A stretch of DNA of 64,000 nucleotides, taken from NCBI RefSeq assembly GCF_014171595.1, contig NZ_CP050451.1:3100001-3164000 (forward strand). Reading direction: 5' to 3'. The stretch comes from Massilia sp. Se16.2.3 (GTDB lineage: Bacteria; Pseudomonadota; Gammaproteobacteria; Burkholderiales; Burkholderiaceae_D). Below the pieces are notes generated by a model. That model was not told where the DNA came from. It worked only from the letters and a program-made list of their open reading frames with translations, and made no database searches. The position numbers were made by a program, and so were the translations under genes. Below are positions 1 through 9,349 of the stretch, in pieces (the first letter of the stretch is position 1; each line of letters begins with the position of its first letter).

Positions 1-712
1 TGGTGATGGTCTTGGTCTGCCTGGCCTTGATCTTCTTCTCGATCATGGCCAGCACGTCCTCGCGGTAGGTGTCGTGGTACTGCTCCGGCTCCCAATCCTC
101 GGCCATGCCCTGCACGAGGGCCATCGCCATCTTGAGTTCCTTGTCGGTGACGGCCGCATTCTTCGTGTCCTTCGTCGGGATCTTCAGTTCGCCCGGGTCG
201 CGGATCTCGTCGGCATAGCGCAGCGTGTTCATGACGATGGTGTCGCCCACGCAGACCAGGGCCGCGAGGTGCTGCTTGACGCGGATGACGACGTGGGCGA
301 TGCCGATCTTGCCGACGCGCTTGAGCACGTCGCGCAGCAGCGCATATACCTTGTCGCCGCCCTTGCCGGGCGCGAGGTAGTAGGGCTGGTCGTAGTAGAG
401 GAGCGGAACATCCTCCGCGTCGACGAAGGCGAGGATGTCGATGGTCTGGGTCGCTTCCGGATTGGCGCGGCGCAGGTCCTCGTCGGAGAGCACCACGTAT
501 TCGCCGTCCGCGTATTCGTAGCCCTTGATGATGTCGTCCCAGGACACTTCCGCATTCGTGTTCTTGTTGTAGCGCTTGAACCCGATGGGCGAAAAGTCGC
601 GGCGATCCAGCATGTGCAGGTCGAGCCCCTTGTCGCTCACCGCCGGGTACATCTCTACCGGAATATGCACCAGCCCGAAGCTGATGGCGCCTTTCCACAT
701 GCTGCGTGCCAT
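1..712 (-). CDS. ku: Ku DNA end-binding protein (3' part outside window)
   Basis: Bacterial Ku binds double-strand DNA ends as a homodimer and recruits LigD for non-homologous end joining. The first 237 codons are visible; the C-terminus lies beyond the window edge. The N-terminus (ARSMWKGAISFGLVHIPV) is the conserved opening of the Ku core, followed by the typical DIIKGYEY and GDKVYALL stretches. The ATG at 712 is preceded by an AGGAG-type site. It follows the SDR gene by 20 bases on the same strand, so the two are probably cotranscribed, and ligD may lie further downstream. Identification is firm; the full length and any basic C-terminal tail cannot be judged. Confidence 0.95.
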   Translation of the reverse strand, partial: MARSMWKGAISFGLVHIPVEMYPAVSDKGLDLHMLDRRDFSPIGFKRYNKNTNAEVSWDDIIKGYEYADGEYVVLSDEDLRRANPEATQTIDILAFVDAEDVPLLYYDQPYYLAPGKGGDKVYALLRDVLKRVGKIGIAHVVIRVKQHLAALVCVGDTIVMNTLRYADEIRDPGELKIPTKDTKNAAVTDKELKMAMALVQGMAEDWEPEQYHDTYREDVLAMIEKKIKARQTKTIT

Positions 713-732
713 GGGTTCTCCTCGTACTATTC

Positions 733-1698
733 TTATTCGCCGACGCTGCCGGTGACCGGCAGCACGATGCCCGTAATGTAGCTCGAGCAGGCGTTCGAGG
801 CCAGGAACACGTAGGCCGGCGACAGTTCCTCCGGCTGGGCGGCGCGGCCATAGGTGGTGCTCTCGCCGAAATGGACGATCTTGTCCGGCGACTGGTCGGC
901 CGGGTTGAGCGGGGTCCAGACCGGGCCGGGCGCCACGCAGTTGACGCGGATGCCCTTGTCCAGCAGGTTGGCCGCCAGCGACATCGTGAAGGCGTGAATC
1001 GCGCCCTTCGTCGACGAATAGTCGAGCAGCATCTTCGAGCCCTTGATGCCGGTGACCGAGCCGGTGTTGACGATCGCCGCGCCGCGCTTCATGTAGGGCA
1101 GGGCAGCCTTGGCCATGTGGAAGTAGCCGTAGATGTTCGTGCGGAAGGTCTCGTCGAAGCGTTCTTCGGTGATGTCCGCGAGCGAACTGGCGTGCATCTG
1201 GAAGGCGGCGTTATTGACCAGCACGTCCAGCCGCCCCCATTCGGCCACCACCGCGTCGACCGCCTGCTGGCAGAACTGCATGTCCTTGACGTCGCCGGCA
1301 ATCGTCACGCAGCGGCGGCCTTCGGCTTCGACGCAGCGCTGGGTTTCGGCCGCGTCCTCGTGTTCGTTCAGGTAGAGGATGGCGACGTCGGCGCCTTCGC
1401 GCGCGAACAGCACCGCCACGGCGCGGCCGATGCCGGAGTCGCCGCCGGTGACGATCGCGACCTGGCCTTCCAGCTTGCCGCTGCCCTTGTAGCTTTCGGC
1501 CATGAAGCGCGGCTTGACCTCCATCTGCGCTTCCAGTCCGGGTTTGGCCAGGTGCTGGGAAGGCATCGGCGGCACCGGCTGCTGGGCGCCGATCTGCACC
1601 GGCTTCTCGCCTTCCTGCTGGCCGGCGCTGGCGTCAAGCTGGTCCTGGCGGTTCTGGATCGCCTTCTGGTGGTTCGCTACATCGTCCTGGTTTGCCAT
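733..1698 (-). CDS. SDR family oxidoreductase, YghA/general-stress type
   Basis: NAD(P)-dependent short-chain dehydrogenase of 321 residues. The nucleotide-binding motif TGGDSGIG is at residues 84-91, NNAA at 162-165, catalytic Ser near 214, and Tyr227/Lys231 in YSSTK. A Gln-rich N-terminal extension of about 70 residues precedes the Rossmann domain, as in the YghA/YdaD subgroup often annotated as general-stress or glucose-dehydrogenase-like. Substrate is unknown. It is the upstream gene of a likely two-gene unit with ku, which suggests a stress or stationary-phase role; that is inference. Confidence 0.93.
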   Translation of the reverse strand: MANQDDVANHQKAIQNRQDQLDASAGQQEGEKPVQIGAQQPVPPMPSQHLAKPGLEAQMEVKPRFMAESYKGSGKLEGQVAIVTGGDSGIGRAVAVLFAREGADVAILYLNEHEDAAETQRCVEAEGRRCVTIAGDVKDMQFCQQAVDAVVAEWGRLDVLVNNAAFQMHASSLADITEERFDETFRTNIYGYFHMAKAALPYMKRGAAIVNTGSVTGIKGSKMLLDYSSTKGAIHAFTMSLAANLLDKGIRVNCVAPGPVWTPLNPADQSPDKIVHFGESTTYGRAAQPEELSPAYVFLASNACSSYITGIVLPVTGSVGE

Positions 1699-1881
1699 CG
1701 CACTTCCTTTCCTCTACTCGTGTCGGGACCGCGCCAGTATCGGCCGCCCGCCGGCGCGCGACGGTGCGGTTCCCACACAGCGCGGCACTTCGCCGCTCCC
1801 GGCCGCCTTCCGCCCCGGATGCTGCGGGTTTATGTCAAAATTGCCACTGCCCCGCATGCAAATGCGTATCAAGGAGAAAAC

Positions 1882-3319
1882 ATGTCCGACCAGGCTGCCA
1901 TCGGCTTGCTGCTCAGCCAAACCGAAGAGCGTCGCGCCGAGCTGGAGGCTGCCTGCGCGGGCGGGTTCGCGCGCCTGCTGTCGGCCGGCGACGCCGCGGC
2001 AGTGCGCGCGCGGCTGGCAAGCGAACGGGTCGACCTGCTCGTGATCGACCTCGAGGGCTTCGATCCGCTGCTCGACCGCGAGGCGCTTGCCGGCCTGGTG
2101 GCGGCGCGCGCCGGTGCACCTGCTTTTGTCCTGTGTCCGTTTGCCAATGCGCGCTGGCTGCCGCTCCTGATGGCTGCCGGCCCGATCGGCTATGCGATCA
2201 CGCCGCTGGCGCCGGCAGAAGTACCAGTAGCGCTTGCCGCCTGCCTGGCCGGCCGCGCGCCCGCGGCACCCGGGCTGTCCCCGCAACTGGCGGCGCTGCG
2301 CGCGCTGGTGCGAGCGGCACTCGCGCCGGAGCAGGACCCCGCGACACTCGGCGAGCGCCTGTGCGCGGCCCCGGGCGCATGGCCGGGCGTGGTCCATGCC
2401 GGCCTGTTCGAGCGCGAGCCCGGCGGCGAACTGCGCCTGGGCGCCCAGCGCGGCGAACCCGCACTGGACCTGGCGCGTGTGCTCGGCCGCGGCGAGCGCC
2501 TGCTGGGGTCGCCGCTACGTGCCGTCTTTCCCGGCCTGGTGGCGGCCGCCGCCGACGCGGTCGTGCTGCTCGATGTTGTGGCGAAGGCAGGCGATCCGTC
2601 CATGGCCGCGGCCCTGCGCGCGCACGGCGTCGACTGCGTGCTGGCACTTCCGGTTCCCGGCAGTAGCGCGGGCGAACCGCGCGGTGCGCTCTGCCTGTCG
2701 TTCAAGGCGGCGCCGCCCTTCACGCACGAGGAATTCGCGCTCTTGCTGGAACTGGCGGAGCTCGCCGGCATCGGGCTGCGCCTGGCGGACTTGCAGGGCG
2801 AGCGCGCCGGCATGCTGGCGCGCATCGCCCAGCTGTCGACGATCGACGCGCTCACCGGCGTGGCCAACCGCCGCCATGGGGAATCGCTACTGGAGGCCGA
2901 GGTCAAGCGCGCGCGCCGCTACGGCCTGCCGCTGGCGGTGATCGCCTTCGACATCGACCGCTTCAGCGAGGTCAACGCCCGTTTCGGCCACCCGGTCGGC
3001 GACCTGGCCCTGCGCGCCGTGGCCGAGGCGACGCAGAAGATGCTGCGCGGCAGCGACATCCCTGGTGCGTGCCGGCGACGAGGAATTCATCGTCATCGCG
3101 CCGCACGCGAGCGCTGCCGATGGCCTGAAGGTGGCCGAGAAGCTGCGCGGCGCGATTGCCGCTACCGTCATCCCCGGCGTCGACGGCGTCACTGTCAGCC
3201 TGGGCGTGGCGGCGCTGGGCGAACAGGAGAGCGCCGACTCGCTTGCCCGTACGGGTCAACGCCGCCCGGCACGCGCCAAGCGGGCGGGTCGCAACGGCGT
3301 CGAACTGGCACTGCAATAG
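1882..3319 (+). CDS. GGDEF-domain protein, likely diguanylate cyclase (frameshifted)
   Basis: About 480 residues with a poorly conserved N-terminal half (receiver-like or GAF-like, unassigned) and a C-terminal GGDEF domain starting at STIDALTGVANRR. A single-base shift near 3063 (CCC run) breaks the frame just before the active site; the next frame continues DILVRAGDEEF. The inhibitory RxxD site (RGSD) is present five residues before the signature. The signature itself reads GDEEF, so the second Gly is Asp and the Asp is Glu. GGEEF forms are active, but Asp at the second Gly is unusual. A second local slip lies near 3255-3280. Start ATG 1882 has a clear AAGGAG site eight bases upstream. Confidence 0.85.
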
Positions 3320-3400
3320 CGTACGTGGCGCGCCGGATGGGGCGCTGCCGAGGGTAAGCCCGGCCCCGTGTTACCCTTGCGCTTTTGAAACGGACGAGCA

Positions 3401-5045
3401 ATGCTGCACTGGTTGAGGCACTACCGGCGCGCGCTGCTGCCCGGCGATATCAGCGCCGGCGTGGTGGTGGCGATGATGATGATCCCGCAGGGCATGGCCT
3501 ATGCGCTCGTCGCCGGCTTGCCCCCCGTGGCGGGCATCTATGCCAGCATCCTCCCGCCCGTCCTGTACGCGATCTTTGGCAGCAGCAATACACAGTCGGT
3601 CGGCCCGATGGCCATCATCTCGCTGATGACGGCGTCGAGCCTGGCGCCGCTAGCGGCCCCCGGCACCCCCTTGTACGGCATGCTGGCCGCGCAGCTGGCC
3701 CTGCTTTCCGGTGTGGTTCTGCTGGCCTGCGGCCTGCTGCGCATCGGTTTCATCGCCAATTTTTTCTCGCGCCCGGTGATGAGCGGTTTCACCATCGGTT
3801 CGGCCATCGTGATCGCGCTCGGCCAATTGCCGGTACTGCTGGGCGCACCGCTGTCGTCCCCGGGGGCGCGGCCGGCGAGCTGGCTGCTCGGCCTCGGTTC
3901 GCTGGCGGTGCTGCTGCTGGCACGCAGCCATCTCGCGCCGCTTCTCCGCCGCTGCGGGGTGCCGGCCAGTGGCGCGGACATCGGGTGAAACTCGTGCCGA
4001 TGGCCGTGGTGCTGGGTGCGACCGCGCTGGTACCGCTGCTGGGGCTGGACGCGCTCGGCGTGAAAACGGTCGGCGCGGTGCCGGGCGGGCTGCCCGTGCT
4101 GAACCTTGGCGTATCGCGCGAGCACTGGCAGCCGCTCTTGCAGCCGGCGCTGCTGATCGGCTTCATGGTCTTCCTCATCAGCATGTCGGGCGCCCAGGCG
4201 CTGGCGCTGAAACGCGCCGAAAAATTGCACAGCAACTACGAACTGCTCGGCCTGGGCGCAGCCAACCTGGGCAGCGCGCTCAGCGGCGGGTTTCCTGTCA
4301 CCGGCAGCATCTCGCGCTCGGCGGTGAATTTCGCCGCCGGCGCCAACACCCAGCTGGCCAGCCTGATCACGGCCGGCTTGCTGGCCCTCGCCCGGTGGGC
4401 CCCACCGGCTGGCTCGCGTCGTTGCCGCTGCCGACGCTGGCCGCGACGATCATCGTCGCCGTGCTCGGCATGCTCGACACCGGTACACTGCGCACCGCCT
4501 GGCGCTACGACCGCGCCGACGCCGCCGCCCTGCTGGCCACTGCCGCCGGCGTGCTGCTGCTGGGCGTGGAAGCCGGCGTCGTGATCGGGGTAGCGCTGTC
4601 GATGGGCGCCCTGATCTGGCGCGCCAGCCGGCCCCACATTGCCGTGCTCGGCCGCATTCCCGGCACCGAGCACTTTCGCAACATCGAGCGCTACGCCGCC
4701 GACACCACGCCCGGCTTGCTGTTGCTGAGGGTGGATGCGGGCCTGTTCTTCGGCAATGTCGAGGCCGTGAACGAACGTATCGAGGACGAACTGGCCGCCC
4801 ATCCCGGCACGCGCCACCTGGTGCTGGTGCTGTCGGCCGTGAATGCCATCGACACCTCGGCGCTGTTCGCGCTCGACGAACTGAACACCATGCTGGGCAC
4901 GCGCGGCGTCGCGCTGCACCTGGCCGAGGTAAAGGGGCCGGTGATGGACCGGTTGCGGCACAGCGCGCTGCTGGGGGCGCTCAGCGGCGAGCTGTTCCTG
5001 AGCACGGCGATGGCCTGGGACGCATTGTCGGGCGAGGGCGGCTGA
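3401..5045 (+). CDS. SulP family anion transporter with STAS domain (two frameshifts)
   Basis: Inner-membrane SLC26/SulP permease, about 548 residues: a hydrophobic transport domain from residue 15 (GDISAGVVVAMMMIPQGMAYA, then QSVGPMAIISLM) and a C-terminal STAS domain from about codon 430 (TPGLLLLRVDAGLFFGNVEAVNERI). Substrate could be sulfate, bicarbonate or another anion. The frame breaks near 3955 (GGGG) and near 4395 (CCC/GGG); both sides match the family, so these look like sequence errors rather than decay. It stands alone, about 80 bases after the GGDEF gene. Confidence 0.9.
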
Positions 5046-5490
5046 GGGCGCGGCCAGGCAAGCATCGGATTCGGCTGGAACTAGGGGGAAGTCGAGGAAG
5101 CCGGATGATGGATGAGCGGCGTGCGGAGGCCGGCGCCTGAAGGGCAGCGCTCCGCTTCGTACCAGTCCTCGTCATGACCGGATGTCATCGGTATCCGCCT
5201 CTCCACACCATGTTGATAATTTTCTGACATTATCTCTGATGATGGCCGGGTTGGCGGCACATGCTGGCTGTTCGCCGGTAGGCTGCAATCCTGCTCGCGC
5301 CTTGCCTGCCCGCTTCGGCCAGCTGCCGGTCGAGTGGCGGGTGTCAGGCGGTGGCACTGGCAGGTGATTCCATTTCGGTGCATGCTTCTTGAGATGCACC
5401 ACATCGGTGCATGGTCAGCCCGCGAACCGGCTGCGTGCGGCCGGAAAAACTGGCACGATTCCTGCTGCGCTTGAAGCAAAGGAGAATGAC
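5046..5490. other. 445-bp gap without a supported gene
   Basis: No reading frame here resembles a protein. The stretch around 5200-5240 is unusually AT-rich for this genome, and the hairpin element at 5377-5412 lies near its right end, upstream of the acetyltransferase. Confidence 0.5.
5377..5412 (+). promoter_or_regulatory. Alternating inverted repeat GGTGCAT/ATGCACC/GGTGCAT
   Basis: GGTGCAT (5377-5383), ATGCACC (5394-5400) and GGTGCAT (5406-5412) can form two mutually exclusive hairpins, because the middle arm pairs with either neighbour. It sits about 80 bases before the acetyltransferase start. It could be an attenuator-like RNA switch or a protein-binding site; there is no T-run after either hairpin. 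Confidence 0.35.
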
Positions 5491-6036
5491 ATGCAGATTC
5501 GAATGCTCGATGCCACGGCCGTGGCGACCCATGCGCTGCAGTTGCGCGGGCTGTTGCAGGATGCGGTCGCCCATGGGGCCTCGGTCGGCTTCGTCACGCC
5601 GCTGAGCGACACACTGGCAGACGCATATTGGCGCGAGGTGCGCGAGGCCGTGGCGGCGGGCGGCCGCATCCTGCTGGTGGGCTGGCGCGACCATGTGCTG
5701 GTTGGCACGGTCCAGCTCGACCTGTGCACCAAGCCGAACGGCAGCAACCGGGCCGAGGTGCAGAAACTGCTGGTGCACAGCGGCGCGCGCCGGGGCGGGG
5801 TGGCAACGGCGCTGATGGAGGCAGTGGAAGTGCAGGCGCTGGCCTTGCGCCGCGGCCTGCTGTATCTCGATACCGAAGCAGGTTCGGGCGCCGAAGCGCT
5901 GTATGGACGGATGGGTTACACGAAGGTGGGCGAACTGCCCGAATACTGTGCGACCCCGGCAGGCGCCTGGCGTGCCACCGCCATCTATTACAAGACCCTG
6001 TTCGTGCGCGAGCGCCAGGGATCGCTGCAGGGGTGA
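5491..6036 (+). CDS. GNAT family N-acetyltransferase
   Basis: 181-residue acyl-CoA-dependent acetyltransferase. The acetyl-CoA-binding region VQKLLVHSGARRGGVATALM (R/Q-x-x-G-x-A type) is near residues 90-110, and a C-terminal EALYGRMGYTKVGELPEY is the usual motif B. The ATG at 5491 has AAGGAG five to ten bases upstream; a longer upstream frame exists but lacks conservation signals. Substrate is unknown. No operon partner. Confidence 0.9.
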   Translation: MQIRMLDATAVATHALQLRGLLQDAVAHGASVGFVTPLSDTLADAYWREVREAVAAGGRILLVGWRDHVLVGTVQLDLCTKPNGSNRAEVQKLLVHSGARRGGVATALMEAVEVQALALRRGLLYLDTEAGSGAEALYGRMGYTKVGELPEYCATPAGAWRATAIYYKTLFVRERQGSLQG

Positions 6037-6101
6037 GAAGACAGTGCGCCGTGCACCGGCGAACGCGCTGCCCTTGCAGCCCGCCGGACCTGGCCGGCCT
6101 C

Positions 6102-6734
6102 TCAGGAACTGCTCTTGCGGCGTTCCGGGCCCGTATGGGGCGGCGCGAGCTGGATCGGTGCCGCGTTGCCCGGGTACAGCGCCGTGACGTCCTTGTAGAC
6201 GGCGGCGATCGCGGCCATGTCGGCATCCTGGTCGCCCGTGAGGCGCAGGTGATCGATCAGGCACAGTTCCTTCTTGCGATAGTCGAGGTAGACCAGCATC
6301 AGCGGCACGTTCGCTGCGCTTGCAAGGTGGTAGAAGCCGCTCTTCCAGTGTGGGCGATAGCCGCGCGTGCCTTCCGGCGTGATCCCGACCCAGCACCATT
6401 TCTCCGCCAGCATCTGCTCGGCCAGCTTGCGCGTTGCGCCCATCGGTGCGCGGCGGTCGACCGCGATGCCTCCCCAGTAGCGCATCAAGGGGCCCGTGGG
6501 GCCGCGGAATAGCGAATCCTTGGCCAGCCAGCGAAATGGCAAGTCCAGCGCCCATTTGCCGAGCAGGCCGATCAAAAAGTCCCAGTTCGAGGTGTGCGGG
6601 TACACGACAGCGATGCCGTGCGGACCAGGCAGGGGCCGGAAGCGCATTTTCCAGCCAAGCAGCGTCAGCATGCGCAGCGCGGCGCGCTGGCTCCAGGTGG
6701 GCAATGCCGCGGGATGCAGCTGGTAATCACTCAT
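6102..6734 (-). CDS. PlsC-type 1-acylglycerol-3-phosphate acyltransferase family protein
   Basis: 210 residues, membrane-associated lysophosphatidate-acyltransferase family. The catalytic H-x4-D box appears as HTSNWD near residue 45, and the acceptor-binding motif as GITPEGTRG near residue 118. This short form, starting close to the HxxxxD box, is common in proteobacteria and its acceptor lipid is often unknown. The ATG at 6734 follows GGAGAAAAC; an in-frame ATG 33 bases upstream is less well placed. Single gene. Confidence 0.88.
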   Translation of the reverse strand: MSDYQLHPAALPTWSQRAALRMLTLLGWKMRFRPLPGPHGIAVVYPHTSNWDFLIGLLGKWALDLPFRWLAKDSLFRGPTGPLMRYWGGIAVDRRAPMGATRKLAEQMLAEKWCWVGITPEGTRGYRPHWKSGFYHLASAANVPLMLVYLDYRKKELCLIDHLRLTGDQDADMAAIAAVYKDVTALYPGNAAPIQLAPPHTGPERRKSSS

Positions 6735-6767
6735 GTTTTCTCCGTCGGCCCCTTGTCTAGCCGCCAT

Positions 6768-7118
6768 CTGGTCGATCGGTTATCTTCTGCACAAGAAAAT
6801 TTTCTTACCTTGTGGAAAACGAAGCGGAGGATTCTATAGCGGAGAAGGGAGGGCGACAAGCAAAAAAACGGGTCTTGCGTGGAGCGGGACCGTGTCGTCC
6901 CGCTTCCTGTTTCAAGCTTGCCATCCCTTTTCAGCCGGATACACGATGGATATCGCCATCCATCATAGGCTGCGCTGCAGTATTCCGCGCAAGGCACGCG
7001 ATGCGTTCGGCGCCGCAAGTCGCTATTCGCGCCGCAAGTCGCGCTTCGCGCGTGGCCGGCCAGGTGGCGGCAGTGCCGGCGCGCGAGGAAAAGGGATGCA
7101 TGCTGGCGATCGCGGGGG
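6768..7118. other. Intergenic stretch with a short direct repeat
   Basis: No intact gene. It contains the direct repeat CGCCGCAAGTCGC at 7011-7023 and 7030-7042 and an AT-rich segment near 6785-6835 that may hold promoter elements for the acyltransferase. The right end runs into the arsC remnant. Confidence 0.5.
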
Positions 7119-7290
7119 ATGCGCCTGCGCGAGGCGGTGCGAAGCAGGGAAAGCCTGACTGGCGGGCTGGGACTGGGCGGCCGGAATGTCGTCGACGACG
7201 CGTCGATCGATGCCGTGCTGGCACATCCAATCCTGCTGGACCGCCCATTCCTGTCATCGCCGAAGGACCTGCGCCTGTGGCGCCCGTTGG
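7119..7290 (+). pseudogene. Remnant of an arsenate reductase (ArsC/Spx family) C-terminus
   Basis: On the plus strand the translation includes VRSRES, then GLGLGGRNVVDDASIDAV, AHPILLDRPF and SPKDLRLWRP. This follows the ArsC C-terminal pattern in order (LREK..., ELGL..., DDALIDAM, AHPILINRP, TPKGTRLCRP). The N-terminal two thirds with the catalytic Cys are absent, and the segment just upstream (LAIAGDAPAR, frame-shifted) may be a further decayed piece. No start codon with a ribosome site is visible. It abuts the stop of the beta-helix gene on the other strand. I read it as a decayed gene fragment. Confidence 0.55.
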
Positions 7291-8496
7291 CTAGTTCTGG
7301 TGCTGGAAAGCGCCGATGTCCACGCCCCCGGTCTTGCCATGCGCCTTGCCCAAAAGGGCCTGGCCAGGCTGGTCGAGGGAGATGCCCTTGCCGATTGCGG
7401 GCGAGCGCGCGCTGAGGCGGAAGTCGGGCGTTCCGGTGCGGCTGTACTCGACGAAGGCGGGTTCGGCCGCGATGGTGCCGACGTGCTCGCGCCCTGGCGG
7501 CAGGCGCCAGTCGGCCACCGCGTTCTGGAACACCAGGTTGTGGCGGTACTGGTTGTTATCGCCCGTGACGCCCTGTTCGAGGATGCCATGCTTGTTGTCG
7601 AAGACGATGTTGTTGGCAACGAGCGTGTGGTCGTTCGGCCCTTTCGCGTAATAGAAGTCGCCGCCGCCCACGACGATGCCCGAGCCCGAGGTGGACACCG
7701 TGTTGCCGGTGATTTCGACGCGCTGGGCGTCATGCCACAGGTGGATGCCGGCGCCCGAGACCCGATAGACCAGGTTGTTGCGGATGCGCGCCTGGGTGCT
7801 GACGTAGATACCGTGGTGGAAGCGGCACTCGAGCGGCCCGATGTCGTGCACGTTGTTGCCGATGACGTCTGCGTGCTTGCCCTTGTAGTAGCTGTCCACG
7901 CCGATGCCGGAGCCGCCGGCACTCTCGCAGGGCACGTCGAGGCCGACATGGTGCACGTGGTTGTCGCGGATGCTGTTGTGCGAGCCGCCGTTGTAGATGC
8001 CGCTGAGCCACTTGCTGCCGCTCTGGTACTGGTTGCCGTCGATCTCGAAGCCGACGATGTCGACATAGCTGCCGCGGTTGTCCCAGGCACTGGTGGTGCG
8101 CGAATCGAGCGGCGGCACGATCTTCGCTCCCCAGCGCTCGGACGACTGGAAGATGATGCGCGCTTCCATGCTGCCGCTGGTATTGGTGCGAAAGCCCCCC
8201 GTGTACTGGCCGGGTGCCACGTAGACAGTCGTGCCCGCGGTCACTACCTGGGCCGCGCGGCCAATGGTGCGGAAGGGCTCGGCCTGGGTGCCGGGGTTGG
8301 CGTCCGATCCGTTGGGGGCGACGTACAGGTTGGTGCGCACGACTTCCGGGACCACCAGCTGCTCGGACGAGCCGTCGCGCAGACGGCAGCCGTCGAGTCC
8401 GAGCAGGAGCGCGCAAAACAGGACCGCGTGCCAGGCATTGGCGGGATTGCCATGGGCGCGGGAAGAGGGCGTGGAGCGGGGGGCTGGACGTGGCAT
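7291..8496 (-). CDS. Right-handed parallel beta-helix lipoprotein
   Basis: About 401 residues. From the ATG at 8496 there is a short basic stretch, a hydrophobic segment (AVLFCALLLGLDG) and a Cys, so it is probably a lipoprotein, although the box LDGC is imperfect. Then comes TNLYVAPNGSDANPGTQAEP, the DUF1565-type opening, and a right-handed beta-helix with repeated short turns (NNVHDIG, NNLVYRV, GNTVSTSG). It is a paralogue of the three genes at 60.0-64.0 kb, sharing WGAKIVPP, AWDNRG, GVDSYYKG and HLWHDA. The family includes carbohydrate-active and surface proteins; substrate is unknown. The shared GGAAATTTCC leader of the 60-kb genes is not present here. Confidence 0.85.
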   Translation of the reverse strand: MPRPAPRSTPSSRAHGNPANAWHAVLFCALLLGLDGCRLRDGSSEQLVVPEVVRTNLYVAPNGSDANPGTQAEPFRTIGRAAQVVTAGTTVYVAPGQYTGGFRTNTSGSMEARIIFQSSERWGAKIVPPLDSRTTSAWDNRGSYVDIVGFEIDGNQYQSGSKWLSGIYNGGSHNSIRDNHVHHVGLDVPCESAGGSGIGVDSYYKGKHADVIGNNVHDIGPLECRFHHGIYVSTQARIRNNLVYRVSGAGIHLWHDAQRVEITGNTVSTSGSGIVVGGGDFYYAKGPNDHTLVANNIVFDNKHGILEQGVTGDNNQYRHNLVFQNAVADWRLPPGREHVGTIAAEPAFVEYSRTGTPDFRLSARSPAIGKGISLDQPGQALLGKAHGKTGGVDIGAFQHQN

Positions 8497-8815
8497 GGCG
8501 TTCTCGTGGACGGCGGACACCGCCCAAGTGTCGCCCGGCAGGCACGTCTCCCGGCCCGGTTTCCTCAAGTTTGCCTTTGAGCGCACGCAAGATGTGGTAC
8601 CCGACCCCATGCATGCAACGCGGGGGGGCGGCGTCGCCGCGAGGCCGAGCCCGGGGCGGCGCCCGATGCGGCAGGGCGCGGCCGAGCCGGCCGCAGGCGG
8701 GGACGCCATGCCCGTGCGGCGCGCCCGCGCAAACGCAGGGCAGGCAGCACTGCGCCGCAGGGGCACGGTACTCCGGCAGGGCCACGGGCAGCCGCGTGCA
8801 GCTCCCCGCCCGCGT
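8497..8815. other. Intergenic region, nothing recognised
   Basis: About 320 bases between the beta-helix lipoprotein start and the thioesterase stop. It holds G-rich runs and no conserved frame; it should contain the lipoprotein promoter. Confidence 0.4.
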
Positions 8816-9253
8816 TCAGGCTGCGGGCACCACTCGCGGCATGTATGCCTCGATAAATTCGGGCGGCATGCGGCGCGGGCGGCCGCCACTGATGTCGATG
8901 CAGACCAGTTCCCAGCGTCCACGCAGGACCGTGGCGCCGTCGCTGTCGCGCACCAGCTGGAAGCGGCGCTCCATCGACAGCTTGCCGTCGCCGCCCACCA
9001 GCCAGGTGGCCAGGGTCAGGGCCTCGCCGAGCACGGTCGGCAGCAGGTAGTCGTATTCGCCGCGCCGGATCGCCATGGCCCGGTCGAGGCGCCGATAGTC
9101 GGCAATGGACAGTCCCAGCGCTTCGGAATGGGCCCAGCCGGCCTGTTCGCACCAGCGCACGTAGACCGCGTTGTTGGTGTGATTCAGGCCATCGATGTCG
9201 CCGGACTGCGGCGCCAGGGCGAGCGTAAACGGTTGCGGATAATCCCAGTCCAA
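8816..9253 (-). CDS. Acyl-CoA thioesterase, 4HBT/YbgC-like hotdog fold
   Basis: 145 residues, about the usual length for a single hotdog domain. The active-site segment DIDGLNHTNNAVYVRWCEQA near residues 19-38 corresponds to the D-x-x-x-H-x-N-N-x-x-Y pattern of 4-hydroxybenzoyl-CoA thioesterase relatives. Hydrolyses an acyl-CoA thioester; acyl preference cannot be read. Stands alone on the minus strand, upstream of the beta-helix gene. Confidence 0.88.
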   Translation of the reverse strand: MDWDYPQPFTLALAPQSGDIDGLNHTNNAVYVRWCEQAGWAHSEALGLSIADYRRLDRAMAIRRGEYDYLLPTVLGEALTLATWLVGGDGKLSMERRFQLVRDSDGATVLRGRWELVCIDISGGRPRRMPPEFIEAYMPRVVPAA

Positions 9254-9349
9254 GTGCTTTCCTTTCGTGTCGGACTGCCGGCCCCGCGGTCGGACGCGAG
9301 GACAGGCAGGCCCGCCATTCTAGCGGCTGGGAACGCATGACGCCCGCCC

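Noticed and set aside
7186..8580. A 464-codon plus-strand frame opposite the beta-helix lipoprotein
   Set aside because: Antisense of a clear beta-helix protein; the only believable plus-strand signal is the short arsC-like piece before 7290.
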